A stretch of 7,415 bases of DNA from an uncultured Clostridia bacterium (GCA_946405325.1 CAMJGU010000040.1:1-7415), one strand, 5' to 3'; positions 1 to 6,944 are shown, numbered from the stretch's first letter. Numbers and translations are program-made. The notes: generated by a model from the letters alone, not told the origin.

Positions 1-877
1 CCACGATGGTCTTGCCCTTGTTCTCCGGGCGCTTCGCCAGCTCCACCGCCGCCCAGACCGCCGCGCCGGAGCTGATGCCCACCAGCACGCCTTCCGTGCG
101 GCCGATGCGCTTGCCTGTGGCGAACGCGTCCTCGTTCCTGACCGTGACGACCTCGTTGTAGAGCTTGGTGTCCAGCACCTCGGGCACGAAGCCCGCGCCG
201 ATGCCCTGGATCTTGTGGGAGCCCGCGCGGCCCTCGCTCAGCACCGGGGAGTCCGCGGGCTCGACGGCGACAAGCTGCACGTTGGGATTCTGCTCGCGCA
301 GGTACTTGCCCGTGCCGGTCAGCGTGCCGCCGGTGCCGACGCCGGACACGAAGATGTCCACCTTGCCGTCGGTGTCGCGCCAGATCTCGGGGCCGGTGGT
401 CTCATAGTGCGCCTGCGGATTCGCGGGGTTGACAAACTGCCCCGCCACAAAGCTGTTGGGGATCTCGCGCGCGAGCTGCTCCGCCCGCTCGATGGCGCCC
501 TTCATGCCCTTCGCGCCCTCGGTGAGCTCCAGCTTCGCGCCGTAGGCGCGCATGAGCTGGCGGCGCTCCACGGACATGGTCTCGGGCATGACGATGATGA
601 TGCGATAGCCGCGTGCGGCGGCGACGGCGGCGAGGCCGATGCCGGTGTTGCCGGAGGTCGGCTCGATGATGGTTGCGCCGGGCCCCAGCTTGCCGCTCTT
701 CTCGGCGTCGTCGATCATCGCCTTGCCGATGCGGTCCTTGACCGAGCCGGCGGGATTGAAATATTCCAGCTTGGCGAGGATCGTCGCCTGCAAGCCTTCT
801 TCGCGTTCGATGTGGGTCAGCTCCAACAGCGGAGTGTTGCCGATCAGCTGATCGGCGGAGGTGTAGATATTCGCCAT
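1..877 (-). CDS. cysK: cysteine synthase A (O-acetylserine sulfhydrylase), C-terminus cut by window edge
   Basis: PLP enzyme that makes L-cysteine from O-acetyl-L-serine and sulfide, the last step of sulfur assimilation in the cytoplasm. Translating from the ATG at 877 gives 292 codons before the window ends. All family landmarks are seen: the Schiff-base lysine in NPAGSVKDR (K47), the substrate loop PTSGNTG (residues 73-79), the phosphate-binding GVGTGGT (179-185) and the PLP-ring serine in GISSGA (267-272). Family members are about 305-325 residues, so only the last 15-30 are missing. Closely related cystathionine beta-synthase-type or CysM enzymes share the fold, but the motif wording and lack of extra domains favour CysK. 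The start is supported by AAGGAAG at 886-892 about 8 bp upstream. The gene is monocistronic in this window, with its own near-consensus promoter and a palindrome likely to bind a cysteine-responsive Rrf2-family repressor. Confidence 0.96.
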   Translation of the reverse strand, partial: MANIYTSADQLIGNTPLLELTHIEREEGLQATILAKLEYFNPAGSVKDRIGKAMIDDAEKSGKLGPGATIIEPTSGNTGIGLAAVAAARGYRIIIVMPETMSVERRQLMRAYGAKLELTEGAKGMKGAIERAEQLAREIPNSFVAGQFVNPANPQAHYETTGPEIWRDTDGKVDIFVSGVGTGGTLTGTGKYLREQNPNVQLVAVEPADSPVLSEGRAGSHKIQGIGAGFVPEVLDTKLYNEVVTVRNEDAFATGKRIGRTEGVLVGISSGAAVWAAVELAKRPENKGKTIV

Positions 878-908
878 CACAATTGCTTCCTTTCAACTTG
901 ATGGCGTC

Positions 909-937
909 AGTATAACCTATAAATCCTATAATGTCAA
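909..937 (-). promoter_or_regulatory. cysK promoter, near-consensus sigma-A type
   Basis: Read on the minus strand there is a perfect -35 TTGACA (937-932), a 17-bp spacer and a -10 TATACT (914-909), one base from TATAAT. The transcript should start near 902, leaving a leader of about 25 nt before the cysK ATG. That is too short for a T-box or SAM riboswitch, so control is expected at initiation. So strong a promoter is likely to need repression, which fits the overlapping palindrome. Confidence 0.88.
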
Positions 938-950
938 TAGGTTTTATAGG
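916..950. promoter_or_regulatory. 35-bp inverted repeat over the cysK promoter, probable Rrf2/CymR-type operator
   Basis: Two 14-bp arms (916-929 and 937-950) are inverted copies with one mismatch, separated by 7 bp. Each arm holds two CCTAT units 9 bp apart, so four CCTAT/ATAGG units occur at 916, 925, 937 and 946. The site covers the -35 box and nearly the whole spacer, so a bound protein would block RNA polymerase. The AT-rich ATAGGA/TATAGG wording resembles, from memory, sites of the Rrf2-family cysteine regulator CymR, which in Bacillus and Staphylococcus acts together with CysK. The assignment to CymR is inference; the repeat itself is plain in the sequence. Confidence 0.7.
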
Positions 951-966
951 AAATTTTTGAGCGCAG

Positions 967-996
967 GAAAAGCGCCGCCCGCGGGCAGCGCTTTTC
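967..996 (-). terminator. intrinsic terminator closing the sugar operon
   Basis: A perfect 9-bp outer stem (967-975 with 988-996, GAAAAGCGC type) encloses a GC-rich inner part with four further pairs. It begins 2 bp after the stop codon of the HAD gene. On the minus strand the 3' arm ends GCGCTTTTC, so the U-run lies inside the stem rather than after it, which makes this a weaker or possibly bidirectional terminator. It separates the operon from the cysK promoter. Confidence 0.65.
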
Positions 997-998
997 GA

Positions 999-1613
999 TT
1001 ACGGTTTGACGGGTATCCCCGCGCGGTTCAGATCGCGGCGCAGGACACTCATATCGTCGTGGAACACCGCGCCGAGGATGCCGCAGCAGTAGGCGGCCTC
1101 CATGTTGCCGGGGTTGTCGTCGATGAAGAAGCACTCCGCCGGATCGAGGGAGAACTTCTCGCACAGCAGACGGTAGATGGCATAGTCCGGCTTGAGCAGC
1201 CGCACGTCGGCGGAGATCAGCTTGCCGTCGAACAGCTCGCTGCCCGGGACGCGCGGCCAGTAGTCGTGCTGGCGCAGCCCCGCGTTGGAGAGCAGGTAGA
1301 GCTTATAGCCCATGCCCTTGAGCTCCCCCGCCAGCTCTGCCATGCCCTCCACCGGGAGGATGGGGCGGTCCCAGTCCATGACCAGCTTGCGCACGGTGTC
1401 GCGCAGGCGCTCCGGCACACGCTCCGCGATCAGCTCCGCCGCGTCGGCTTCGAGCAGCGTGCCGTGGTCCATCTGCACCCACTCGCGGGAGTGGTAGATC
1501 TCCCGCCACAGCAGCGGACGATCCTCCCGCGCAACGCCGATGCGCTCCATGAACACCTCCGGCTCAAAGCGCAGCAGCACGTTGCCCATGTCGAAAATGA
1601 TGTTGCGGAACAT
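999..1613 (-). CDS. HAD-superfamily sugar phosphatase, YihX-like
   Basis: Predicted cytoplasmic phosphatase of 204 residues. HAD motif I is IIFDMGNVL with the nucleophile D8. The usual second Asp (DxD) is glycine followed by Asn, as in E. coli YihX, an alpha-glucose-1-phosphate phosphatase with the wording FDLGNV. Motif II is LLSN (S109), motif III is K141-P142 in RLLKPD, and motif IV is FFIDDN (D165, D166). The helical cap lies at about residues 15-85. The DxGNV signature argues against beta-phosphoglucomutase, which carries an Asp two residues after the nucleophile. An in-frame ATG at 1718 lies inside the symporter gene. The start at 1613 is chosen because homology begins there and AAGGAG (1624-1629) sits 10 bp upstream. 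It follows the symporter stop by 4 bp, so it is the last gene of the operon. The substrate is inferred to be a hexose-1-phosphate, but HAD enzymes are promiscuous. Confidence 0.88.
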   Translation of the reverse strand: MFRNIIFDMGNVLLRFEPEVFMERIGVAREDRPLLWREIYHSREWVQMDHGTLLEADAAELIAERVPERLRDTVRKLVMDWDRPILPVEGMAELAGELKGMGYKLYLLSNAGLRQHDYWPRVPGSELFDGKLISADVRLLKPDYAIYRLLCEKFSLDPAECFFIDDNPGNMEAAYCCGILGAVFHDDMSVLRRDLNRAGIPVKP

Positions 1614-1617
1614 TAGC

Positions 1618-3051
1618 TCAATTCTCCTTATGCAGCTGCTTGACCTTGGCGGCGATCTCCGCCACCTTTTCGTCGGTGAGGATGTATTTCTTCTTGAACC
1701 AGAAGAACGAGAACACAATCAGCGCGATGGGCGCGAGCGTCATGGTCATGCGCAGGCCCAGCTTCGCGCTGGCGGAGACCGCGGCGGAGAAATCCACCGC
1801 CTTGTCCGCCTCGCTGACCGCGGCGTTGGAGAGCTGGTTGACCTGCAGGCAGATGGAGGCGATGAACGCCGCCACTCCGGAGGCGAGCTTCACGACGAAG
1901 GTCTGCATGGAGAAGATCACGGACTCGTCGCGGCGATTATTCTTGAGCTCGCCGTAGTCGACGGTGTTCGCGAGGAACACGGTGGTCAGGATCGCGTTGA
2001 TGCCGTTGGTGGCGAAGATGAAGAAGCCCGGAATGAACAGCAGCCACACGCTGGACATCTCCGTGAACGTCAGGATAAGCAGCACCGCGTAGCCCGCGGC
2101 GCACATGCCCATGCTGATGAAGAAAATTTTGCGATTGTCAAAGAAGCGGCGCAGCAGCGGATAGAGGATCATCATGGAGAGGATCTGGATGCCGCCGCCG
2201 AAGGTGGAAAAGAGCGTATAGTCGTTGTACCACGTTGTGCCGCCGAAGTCGTACTTGAAGAAGTACAGCACGAGGTTGGAGGTGATGTACAGCGCGCCGT
2301 TGGTGCAGACGATGGACAGCACGATCGCCATCGCCTGATCGTTCTGCACCAGCGCCTTGAACATCTGTCCGACGGAGACGGTCTGCATCTCGACGGTGGA
2401 CTGCTCCTTGACGCTCAGGCACATGATGAGCGTGAACACCACGAACAGCACCGCGACGATGAGCGAGAAGTATTTGAAGCCAAGGATCTCGATCTCGCGG
2501 GCGTTCGCGCCGCCGAACGCGTTGCCGAGCGCCTGCACCGAGAGCACCGTGATGACCGTGATGAGCGCCGAGCCGACGCCCGCCGCGCTTCGCGCCAGCG
2601 TGGTGAGGCCCTCGCGCTCCTTGCCGCCCTCGGTGAAGGCGGGGATCATGGACCAGTACGGAATGTCCATCATCGTGTACGTGACGCCCCAGAGGATGTA
2701 GGTCACGGCGGCGTAGGCGGTGAGGCCCGCCGCGTCCAGCGTGGGCGGCGCGGCAAACATCAGGTACAGCACGACCGCGTTGGTCAGCGTGCCGATGAGC
2801 AGCCACGGGCGGAACTTGCCCCACTTCGTCTTGGTCTTGGCGACGATGACGCCCATGATGGGGTCGTTGAACGCGTCAAACACGCGGGCGGCGAGCAGGA
2901 TCGTGCCCATGGCGATGGCGCTGACGCCCATGATGTCCTGGAAATAGTAGAGGACATAGCTTGCCGAAAGCATATAGACCATGTCCTTGCCCACGGCGCC
3001 GAGGGCATAGGAAAATTTTGCCTTGCCGGTCAGTCTCTGTTTCTGTTCCAT
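1618..3051 (-). CDS. MelB-like GPH-family sugar:cation symporter
   Basis: Inner-membrane transporter of 477 residues, the usual length for the glycoside-pentoside-hexuronide:cation symporter family (MFS_2). About 12 hydrophobic segments are visible, with a short charged C-terminal tail. Similarity to the melibiose carrier MelB is strong by eye: FDAFNDPIMG (58-67), KWGKFRPWLLIGTL (76-89), YILWGVTYTMMDIPYWS (118-134) and VDYGELKNNRRDES (364-377) all align. The acidic residues of MelB's sugar and cation sites have counterparts here: D23 (GKD), D59 and D63, and D129 (MDIP). Na+-, Li+- or H+-coupled uptake of a galactoside-like di- or oligosaccharide is therefore likely; the exact sugar cannot be read from sequence. 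The ATG at 3051 is preceded by a tandem AAGGAGAAGGAG (3059-3070) lying in the last codons of the upstream gene, whose stop is 4 bp away. This makes it the import step for the GH2 enzyme of the same operon. Confidence 0.93.
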   Translation of the reverse strand: MEQKQRLTGKAKFSYALGAVGKDMVYMLSASYVLYYFQDIMGVSAIAMGTILLAARVFDAFNDPIMGVIVAKTKTKWGKFRPWLLIGTLTNAVVLYLMFAAPPTLDAAGLTAYAAVTYILWGVTYTMMDIPYWSMIPAFTEGGKEREGLTTLARSAAGVGSALITVITVLSVQALGNAFGGANAREIEILGFKYFSLIVAVLFVVFTLIMCLSVKEQSTVEMQTVSVGQMFKALVQNDQAMAIVLSIVCTNGALYITSNLVLYFFKYDFGGTTWYNDYTLFSTFGGGIQILSMMILYPLLRRFFDNRKIFFISMGMCAAGYAVLLILTFTEMSSVWLLFIPGFFIFATNGINAILTTVFLANTVDYGELKNNRRDESVIFSMQTFVVKLASGVAAFIASICLQVNQLSNAAVSEADKAVDFSAAVSASAKLGLRMTMTLAPIALIVFSFFWFKKKYILTDEKVAEIAAKVKQLHKEN

Positions 3052-3055
3052 GATG

Positions 3056-4528
3056 TTACTCCTTCTCCTTCAATCCCATCGCCAGCTTGACCACGTTGTA
3101 CGCGCCGTCGTAAACGCCGATGGTCTTGTTCACCAGAATCGCGCGAATCATCTCCGCGTAGAGCGTTTCCTCGTCCAGCAGCAGGTCGAGCATTTGCAGC
3201 GTGTGCGGAATATCCTCGCACTCCAGCGTGCCGTCGCCGAGCTCGGCGGAGTGGATCGCACCCCACTTCTCATGCCCGCCGATGCGCTTTAAGAAGAGCT
3301 TCGGCACCGGGTAGAACGCCAGCTCGCTGGGCTTGGTCGCCAGCACGTCGCACGAGCGCATCAGGAGGTTGGTGCAGTACACCGCCTCGAAGATGTTCTG
3401 GTGGTAGAACGCGTGCACGCCCGTCACCTCGCCCTCGAGCGCGTCGTCCGCGAAGCGCAGCGTCTCGGGCCAGTTGTCGAAGTGCTCAACGGAGAGTTCC
3501 TTGAGGCCGTCCACCCGCTTGATGAGTTGATCCCACACCTTGCGGTAGTCGCCCACGTTGACGTAGAGCGCCGCGCGGCCCGCGCGGACGGCGGGGAGCA
3601 GATGCTCGATCACCGCGGCGAACAGCTCGCGCTGCGCGCCCGCGCCGCCGATCGTCAGCAGGAAGCGCATGGGCTTGCCGTCCTTCTTGCGGTTCATGCG
3701 CGCTGCGCAGTCGCGCTCCAGATTCGCCACCAGCTCATGGTCGATGTAGTGGCCGGTGTAAACGAGGCTGTCAGCGGGCATGGGCTTGAGCACTTCCTTG
3801 CCCTGCATGCCGTTTAAGATGCGGTAGCCCATGTACGCCTGATGGGTCTGCACGGTATGCACGCTGCCCTCGGCAAGGTGCAGCGCCATGGGCCAGTTGT
3901 CGGGGATGGCGTTGACCACGTACTTCATGCCCGCGTGGAGCGCCGCCTGCGCGGGCCAGACGTGTGTGCCAATGAGGGGGATCTCCTTGGGAACGTTCGC
4001 GAACACGCTCGCCATCAGTTCCGCGTTCTTCTGGTCGGCGGCATTGTAGCTGAGCTTCCGGAAGCCCTCGTAGTTCATCGGCTCCCACACCGCCTTGTTG
4101 AACGCCTTGGACTTCTGCGAAATGCGCGAGCCCATGGAATAGAGGTCGTTCTGCGCGCCGATGACCTTGGTGCAGGTGGTCTCGGGATAACTGTTGAGAT
4201 CCATCCAGTACGGCGTGTAGCCCAGCGCGTGCGCCGCGCTCGCCATGGCGATGGAGATGCGGTAGTGGCCGAAGCCCATGCGGATGTTGCCGACGATGAC
4301 GCCCTTTTCCGTGTCGAACGCGCCGTCGCCCGTGCCCTCCGCCACGCGGATATCCCGCACGCCCAGCGGCCCATACAGCACGCGGTTGTCGACCAGCTTC
4401 GCGGGGTAGTCGGCGGCGGAATCGTCGCCGTACTTTTTGGCGAATTTCGCCTTGGAGGCAAGCGCCTTTTCATAGTCCTTCGCGGATATGGCGTTGCCGA
4501 AAATCGATCTGGATCTGTCCTGCATCAT
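3056..4528 (-). CDS. GT-B-like protein of unknown function in the glycoside operon
   Basis: A 490-residue soluble protein that I do not recognise as a named family. It has no signal peptide or membrane segments. A glycine-rich loop GNIRMGFGHYR (80-90) followed by a helix resembles the N-terminal GGxGGH-type loop of GT-B enzymes such as MurG and diacylglycerol glucosyltransferases. A second beta-strand and Gly loop, FLLTIGGAGAQRELF (289-303), resembles the start of a C-terminal GT-B domain. TKPSELAFYPVPK (398-410), then GGHEKWGA (417-424), lie where GT-B proteins bind a nucleotide-sugar or phosphate. VNAIPDNWP (205-213) also looks conserved in character. The fold call is by motif wording only. 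The role could be glycosyltransferase, phosphorylase, epimerase or a non-catalytic relative. Its first codon overlaps the GH2 stop (ATGA). Codon 2 is also ATG (4525), and GGAGG at 4535-4539 sits 6 bp from the first ATG and 9 bp from the second, so either may be used. Its position between a glycosidase and a sugar importer points to sugar catabolism. Confidence 0.8.
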   Translation of the reverse strand: MMQDRSRSIFGNAISAKDYEKALASKAKFAKKYGDDSAADYPAKLVDNRVLYGPLGVRDIRVAEGTGDGAFDTEKGVIVGNIRMGFGHYRISIAMASAAHALGYTPYWMDLNSYPETTCTKVIGAQNDLYSMGSRISQKSKAFNKAVWEPMNYEGFRKLSYNAADQKNAELMASVFANVPKEIPLIGTHVWPAQAALHAGMKYVVNAIPDNWPMALHLAEGSVHTVQTHQAYMGYRILNGMQGKEVLKPMPADSLVYTGHYIDHELVANLERDCAARMNRKKDGKPMRFLLTIGGAGAQRELFAAVIEHLLPAVRAGRAALYVNVGDYRKVWDQLIKRVDGLKELSVEHFDNWPETLRFADDALEGEVTGVHAFYHQNIFEAVYCTNLLMRSCDVLATKPSELAFYPVPKLFLKRIGGHEKWGAIHSAELGDGTLECEDIPHTLQMLDLLLDEETLYAEMIRAILVNKTIGVYDGAYNVVKLAMGLKEKE

Positions 4529-6867
4529 GCTTCCCCTCCGATGGTAAATTGTATGATAACCAGCTCCGCACCCTCGAGCGAGAGCGTCAGCGTCGCCTTG
4601 CCGGTTTTGCCCGTGGTTTTGACGTACGTTCCGCCGAGGCCGCCGCGCAGCATCGCGGTCTTCGGCCCGATGATCTCGACGGGGCCTTTCGCGCTCAGCG
4701 TCACCGGCTCTTGGGCGAAGTGCAGCACGCCGCCGTTCTGATCCACCGCCGCGAGGCGGATCGCCGCCACGTCGTAGGTCGCGCCCTCGACGAGCGCGGT
4801 GTGGCTGACGGTCACGCGCAGATGACGCTCCGTCGCCGCCGCGCGGGTCACGGTCTCCACCAGCTCGCCGTTCTTGTAGGCTTCAAAGCGGAACTCCATC
4901 GCCTGCGCGCCCCAGTTGCTCACGTACTTGCCGTAGAGCTGATAGGCGTCGTCGAAGCTCATGTGGTACCGCGCCATCAGCAGCCCCGCCTTTGCCATGA
5001 TCGGCGGCGGCAGGCGGTTCATGCCGAAGCGGGCGGCGTAGTTGAGGATATCCGTCACCAGCCGCGCCTGCTGCGGCGCGAAGTCCTCGCCCTCCGCAAT
5101 CTGGTCGCCGATGAAATCGTCGATCTCGATGGGCGGGTTCGGCATATTCTGATACGGGCTGTCCGCGTGGGTATAGGTGCGGATGTAGCGCCCGTTTTTG
5201 TACATCTTCACCGCGTCGGCGTTGGTGAACGCCAGCACGCGGCCGCGGTTGCTCGCGGGCTGCTCGCCGATGTCAAAGGCCGAGCTGACCTCCAACAGCG
5301 GCTCTTCCCGCTGCGCGGCATAGACGCTCGCCGCGAGCTTGGGGTTGCGGTACATATCCAGCACGCCGTGGTAGCAGATGCGGTCGCCGCTGCCGAAGTC
5401 GCGGTGGGTGTTGTAGTCGAACATGCACCAGCCGAAGCTGCCCGCGATATCCTCCCGCGCCGCGATGGCGTCGAGCACGTTGGCGTGACGGAGCGCGTGC
5501 TCGAGGCGGTGCGCCTCGCTGTCGTAGGTCTTGGTCGGGAACATGTGCCCGTTGTACTCGGTGACGAGGTACGCGCGGTTCATGTCGGACGTGACATCCT
5601 TTTTCTCGTTGCAGCCCTTCTCCACGCCGTCGTGAATGAAATCGTTGAAGGTGTAGATGTCCTCCAAAAAGCTGCTCTTTTTGAGGTAGCGCACGCCGCC
5701 GGTTGATCGCGTCGGATCGAGCGCGCGCGCCGCGGCGTTGGTGCGCTCATAGAGCGCGTCGTCGTCCTGCGACTCGTTGACGCGCACGCCCCAGAGGATG
5801 ATGGACGGATGGTTGCGGTACTGGCGCACCATGTCCTCGGTGTTGCGCAGCACCTGCTCCTTCCACGCCTCGTCGCCCAAATGCTGCCAGCCGGGGATCT
5901 CGGTGAACACCAACAGCCCCAGTTCGTCGCAGCGGTCGATGAAGTGCTGCGACTGGGGATAGTGCGACGTGCGCACGGCGTTGCAGCCCAGCTCGTTTTT
6001 CAGGATCTCCGCGTCGAGGCGCTGCATGGAGCGCGGCATGGCGTAGCCCACATAGGGGTAGCTCTGGTGGCGGTTGAGGCCGCGCAGCTTGACCTTGCGG
6101 CCGTTCAAATAAAACCCGTCCGCACGCCACTCTGCCTCGCGGAAGCCAAAGCGCGTCTCCACGCGGTCGAGCAGCGCGTCGCCGTCCCACAGCTCGCTCA
6201 CAAGCGTATAGAGGTTGGGCGCGTCGATGTCCCAACGCTTCGCGTCGGGGACGTAGAGGGAAAATTCGGTCTCCGCGCCGGTGACCGCCGTGGTCTTGCC
6301 GCTGTCCTCCACGCGCTGGCGCAGGGTCAGTCCCTCGCGCACCGCGCCGCCGAGCGTCACCGTGCCGTGCAGCACGCCGCTGGACGTGGGTCGCACGAAC
6401 ACGTCGTCGAGATAGGTCGGCTCCACGACCTCCAGCCACACCTCGCGGTACAGCCCGCCGTAGGTCATGTAGTCGATGACGTAGCCAAACGGCGGGATGT
6501 TCTGCGACTCGCGGGAGTCGACCTTGATGGTGAGCTCCGTCTCCCCGCCAAGCTTCAGCGCGTCGGTCAGCTCCACGCGAAACGCCGTGTAGCCGCACCG
6601 GTGCTCCCCGACCTTTACGCCGTCGGCAAACACCTCCGCGCTGTGCCCCGCCGCGCCGACGCAGAGGAACACGCGCTTGCCCGCCCATTCCTCGGGCGCG
6701 GCGATGCGCCTGCGGTAGCCGCAGACCATCTGATACGCACTCTCATCAAAATAATCGTAGGGCGTCTCGCGGCAGGTGTGGGGCAGCGAGACGGTGACGG
6801 GATCGCTGAAGTCCCCAAAGTGTTCGGTGAACTCCCAATCGCGGTTGAGATCGATGTGCTGTCGCAT
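4525..6867 (-). CDS. glycoside hydrolase family 2 beta-glycosidase (beta-galactosidase-like)
   Basis: Retaining exo-beta-glycosidase of 780 residues. Domains in order: a jelly-roll sugar-binding domain (about 1-160, with LPHT and YGGLYREVW), an Ig-like sandwich (about 160-250) and a TIM barrel (about 255-520). The barrel has the GLNRHQ and RTSHYP motifs, the acid/base in NHPSIILWGVRVNES (E365) and the nucleophile in LVTEYNG (E437). The 72-residue spacing of the two Glu is as in LacZ (76). Then come C-terminal beta domains containing an unusual helical stretch (about 580-650). No signal peptide is present, so it acts in the cytoplasm on sugar imported by the neighbouring symporter. Beta-galactosidase is the best guess, but GH2 also holds glucuronidases, mannosidases and others. 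Upstream in-frame ATGs at 6927 and 6900 lie at or before the predicted transcription start (about 6892). The ATG at 6867 has GGGAGG 5 bp upstream and begins the recognisable N-terminus. First gene of the operon; its stop overlaps the next start. Confidence 0.94.
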   Translation of the reverse strand: MRQHIDLNRDWEFTEHFGDFSDPVTVSLPHTCRETPYDYFDESAYQMVCGYRRRIAAPEEWAGKRVFLCVGAAGHSAEVFADGVKVGEHRCGYTAFRVELTDALKLGGETELTIKVDSRESQNIPPFGYVIDYMTYGGLYREVWLEVVEPTYLDDVFVRPTSSGVLHGTVTLGGAVREGLTLRQRVEDSGKTTAVTGAETEFSLYVPDAKRWDIDAPNLYTLVSELWDGDALLDRVETRFGFREAEWRADGFYLNGRKVKLRGLNRHQSYPYVGYAMPRSMQRLDAEILKNELGCNAVRTSHYPQSQHFIDRCDELGLLVFTEIPGWQHLGDEAWKEQVLRNTEDMVRQYRNHPSIILWGVRVNESQDDDALYERTNAAARALDPTRSTGGVRYLKKSSFLEDIYTFNDFIHDGVEKGCNEKKDVTSDMNRAYLVTEYNGHMFPTKTYDSEAHRLEHALRHANVLDAIAAREDIAGSFGWCMFDYNTHRDFGSGDRICYHGVLDMYRNPKLAASVYAAQREEPLLEVSSAFDIGEQPASNRGRVLAFTNADAVKMYKNGRYIRTYTHADSPYQNMPNPPIEIDDFIGDQIAEGEDFAPQQARLVTDILNYAARFGMNRLPPPIMAKAGLLMARYHMSFDDAYQLYGKYVSNWGAQAMEFRFEAYKNGELVETVTRAAATERHLRVTVSHTALVEGATYDVAAIRLAAVDQNGGVLHFAQEPVTLSAKGPVEIIGPKTAMLRGGLGGTYVKTTGKTGKATLTLSLEGAELVIIQFTIGGEA
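4533..4539 (-). promoter_or_regulatory. ribosome binding site of the GT-B-like gene inside GH2 codons
   Basis: GGAGGGG on the minus strand is formed by the GGA GGG codons (Gly-Gly) near the GH2 C-terminus (IGGEA, stop). Spacing allows initiation at either of the adjacent ATG codons (4528 or 4525). With the ATGA overlap this is a classic arrangement for translational coupling. Confidence 0.75.
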
Positions 6868-6898
6868 GGCCGCCTCCCGATTCTTTCGCAGTTTGGTC

Positions 6899-6927
6899 AT
6901 CGTATCACAAAAAGCAGGAGAGCGCAA
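6899..6927 (-). promoter_or_regulatory. promoter of the glycoside operon, extended -10 type
   Basis: On the minus strand: -35 TTGCGC (6927-6922), a 17-bp spacer, then TGA followed by -10 TACGAT (6904-6899). The TG one base before the -10 makes it an extended -10 promoter, which compensates for the poor -35 (3 of 6). The predicted start is near 6892, giving a leader of about 25 nt to the GH2 ATG at 6867. The -35 lies in the loop and descending arm of the trmO terminator. I see no clear operator palindrome or cre box. The call rests on motif matching alone. Confidence 0.55.
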
Positions 6928-6940
6928 CCGCCCTCCTGTG
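6908..6940 (-). terminator. intrinsic terminator of trmO
   Basis: On the minus strand, CAGGAG pairs with CTCCTG (6938-6933 with 6920-6915). After one mismatch, three further GC pairs close a 4-base loop (6928-6925). The stem is followed one base later by TTTTT (6913-6909). It begins 7 bp after the trmO stop. It should isolate trmO transcription from the glycoside operon, whose promoter overlaps it. Confidence 0.8.
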
Positions 6941-6944
6941 CATT

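Noticed and set aside
878..908. T-box or SAM/cysteine leader riboswitch before cysK
   Set aside because: Only about 25 nt separate the predicted transcription start from the ATG, far too short for any known leader element of that kind.
904..932. Plus-strand promoter with perfect TATAAT at 927-932, reading toward the HAD gene antisense
   Set aside because: The -35 position (GCGTCA, 904-909) matches only 3 of 6, and the TATAAT is a by-product of the CCTAT palindrome. No plus-strand gene follows.
1614..1718. HAD start at 1718, adding 35 residues
   Set aside because: The extension lies wholly inside the symporter's reading region, is Ser/Arg-rich without homology, and the SD at 1624-1629 fits the 1613 start.
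1540..3090. Long plus-strand open frame (516 codons) opposite the symporter and HAD genes
   Set aside because: Composition is rich in His, Arg, Asp and Glu, with no family motif. It is the antisense shadow of a clearly conserved membrane protein in GC-rich DNA.
6868..6927. Longer GH2 starts at 6927 or 6900
   Set aside because: The 6927 start lies in the trmO terminator, and 6900 overlaps the predicted -10 and precedes the predicted transcription start. The added residues are not typical of GH2, and a good SD sits before 6867.
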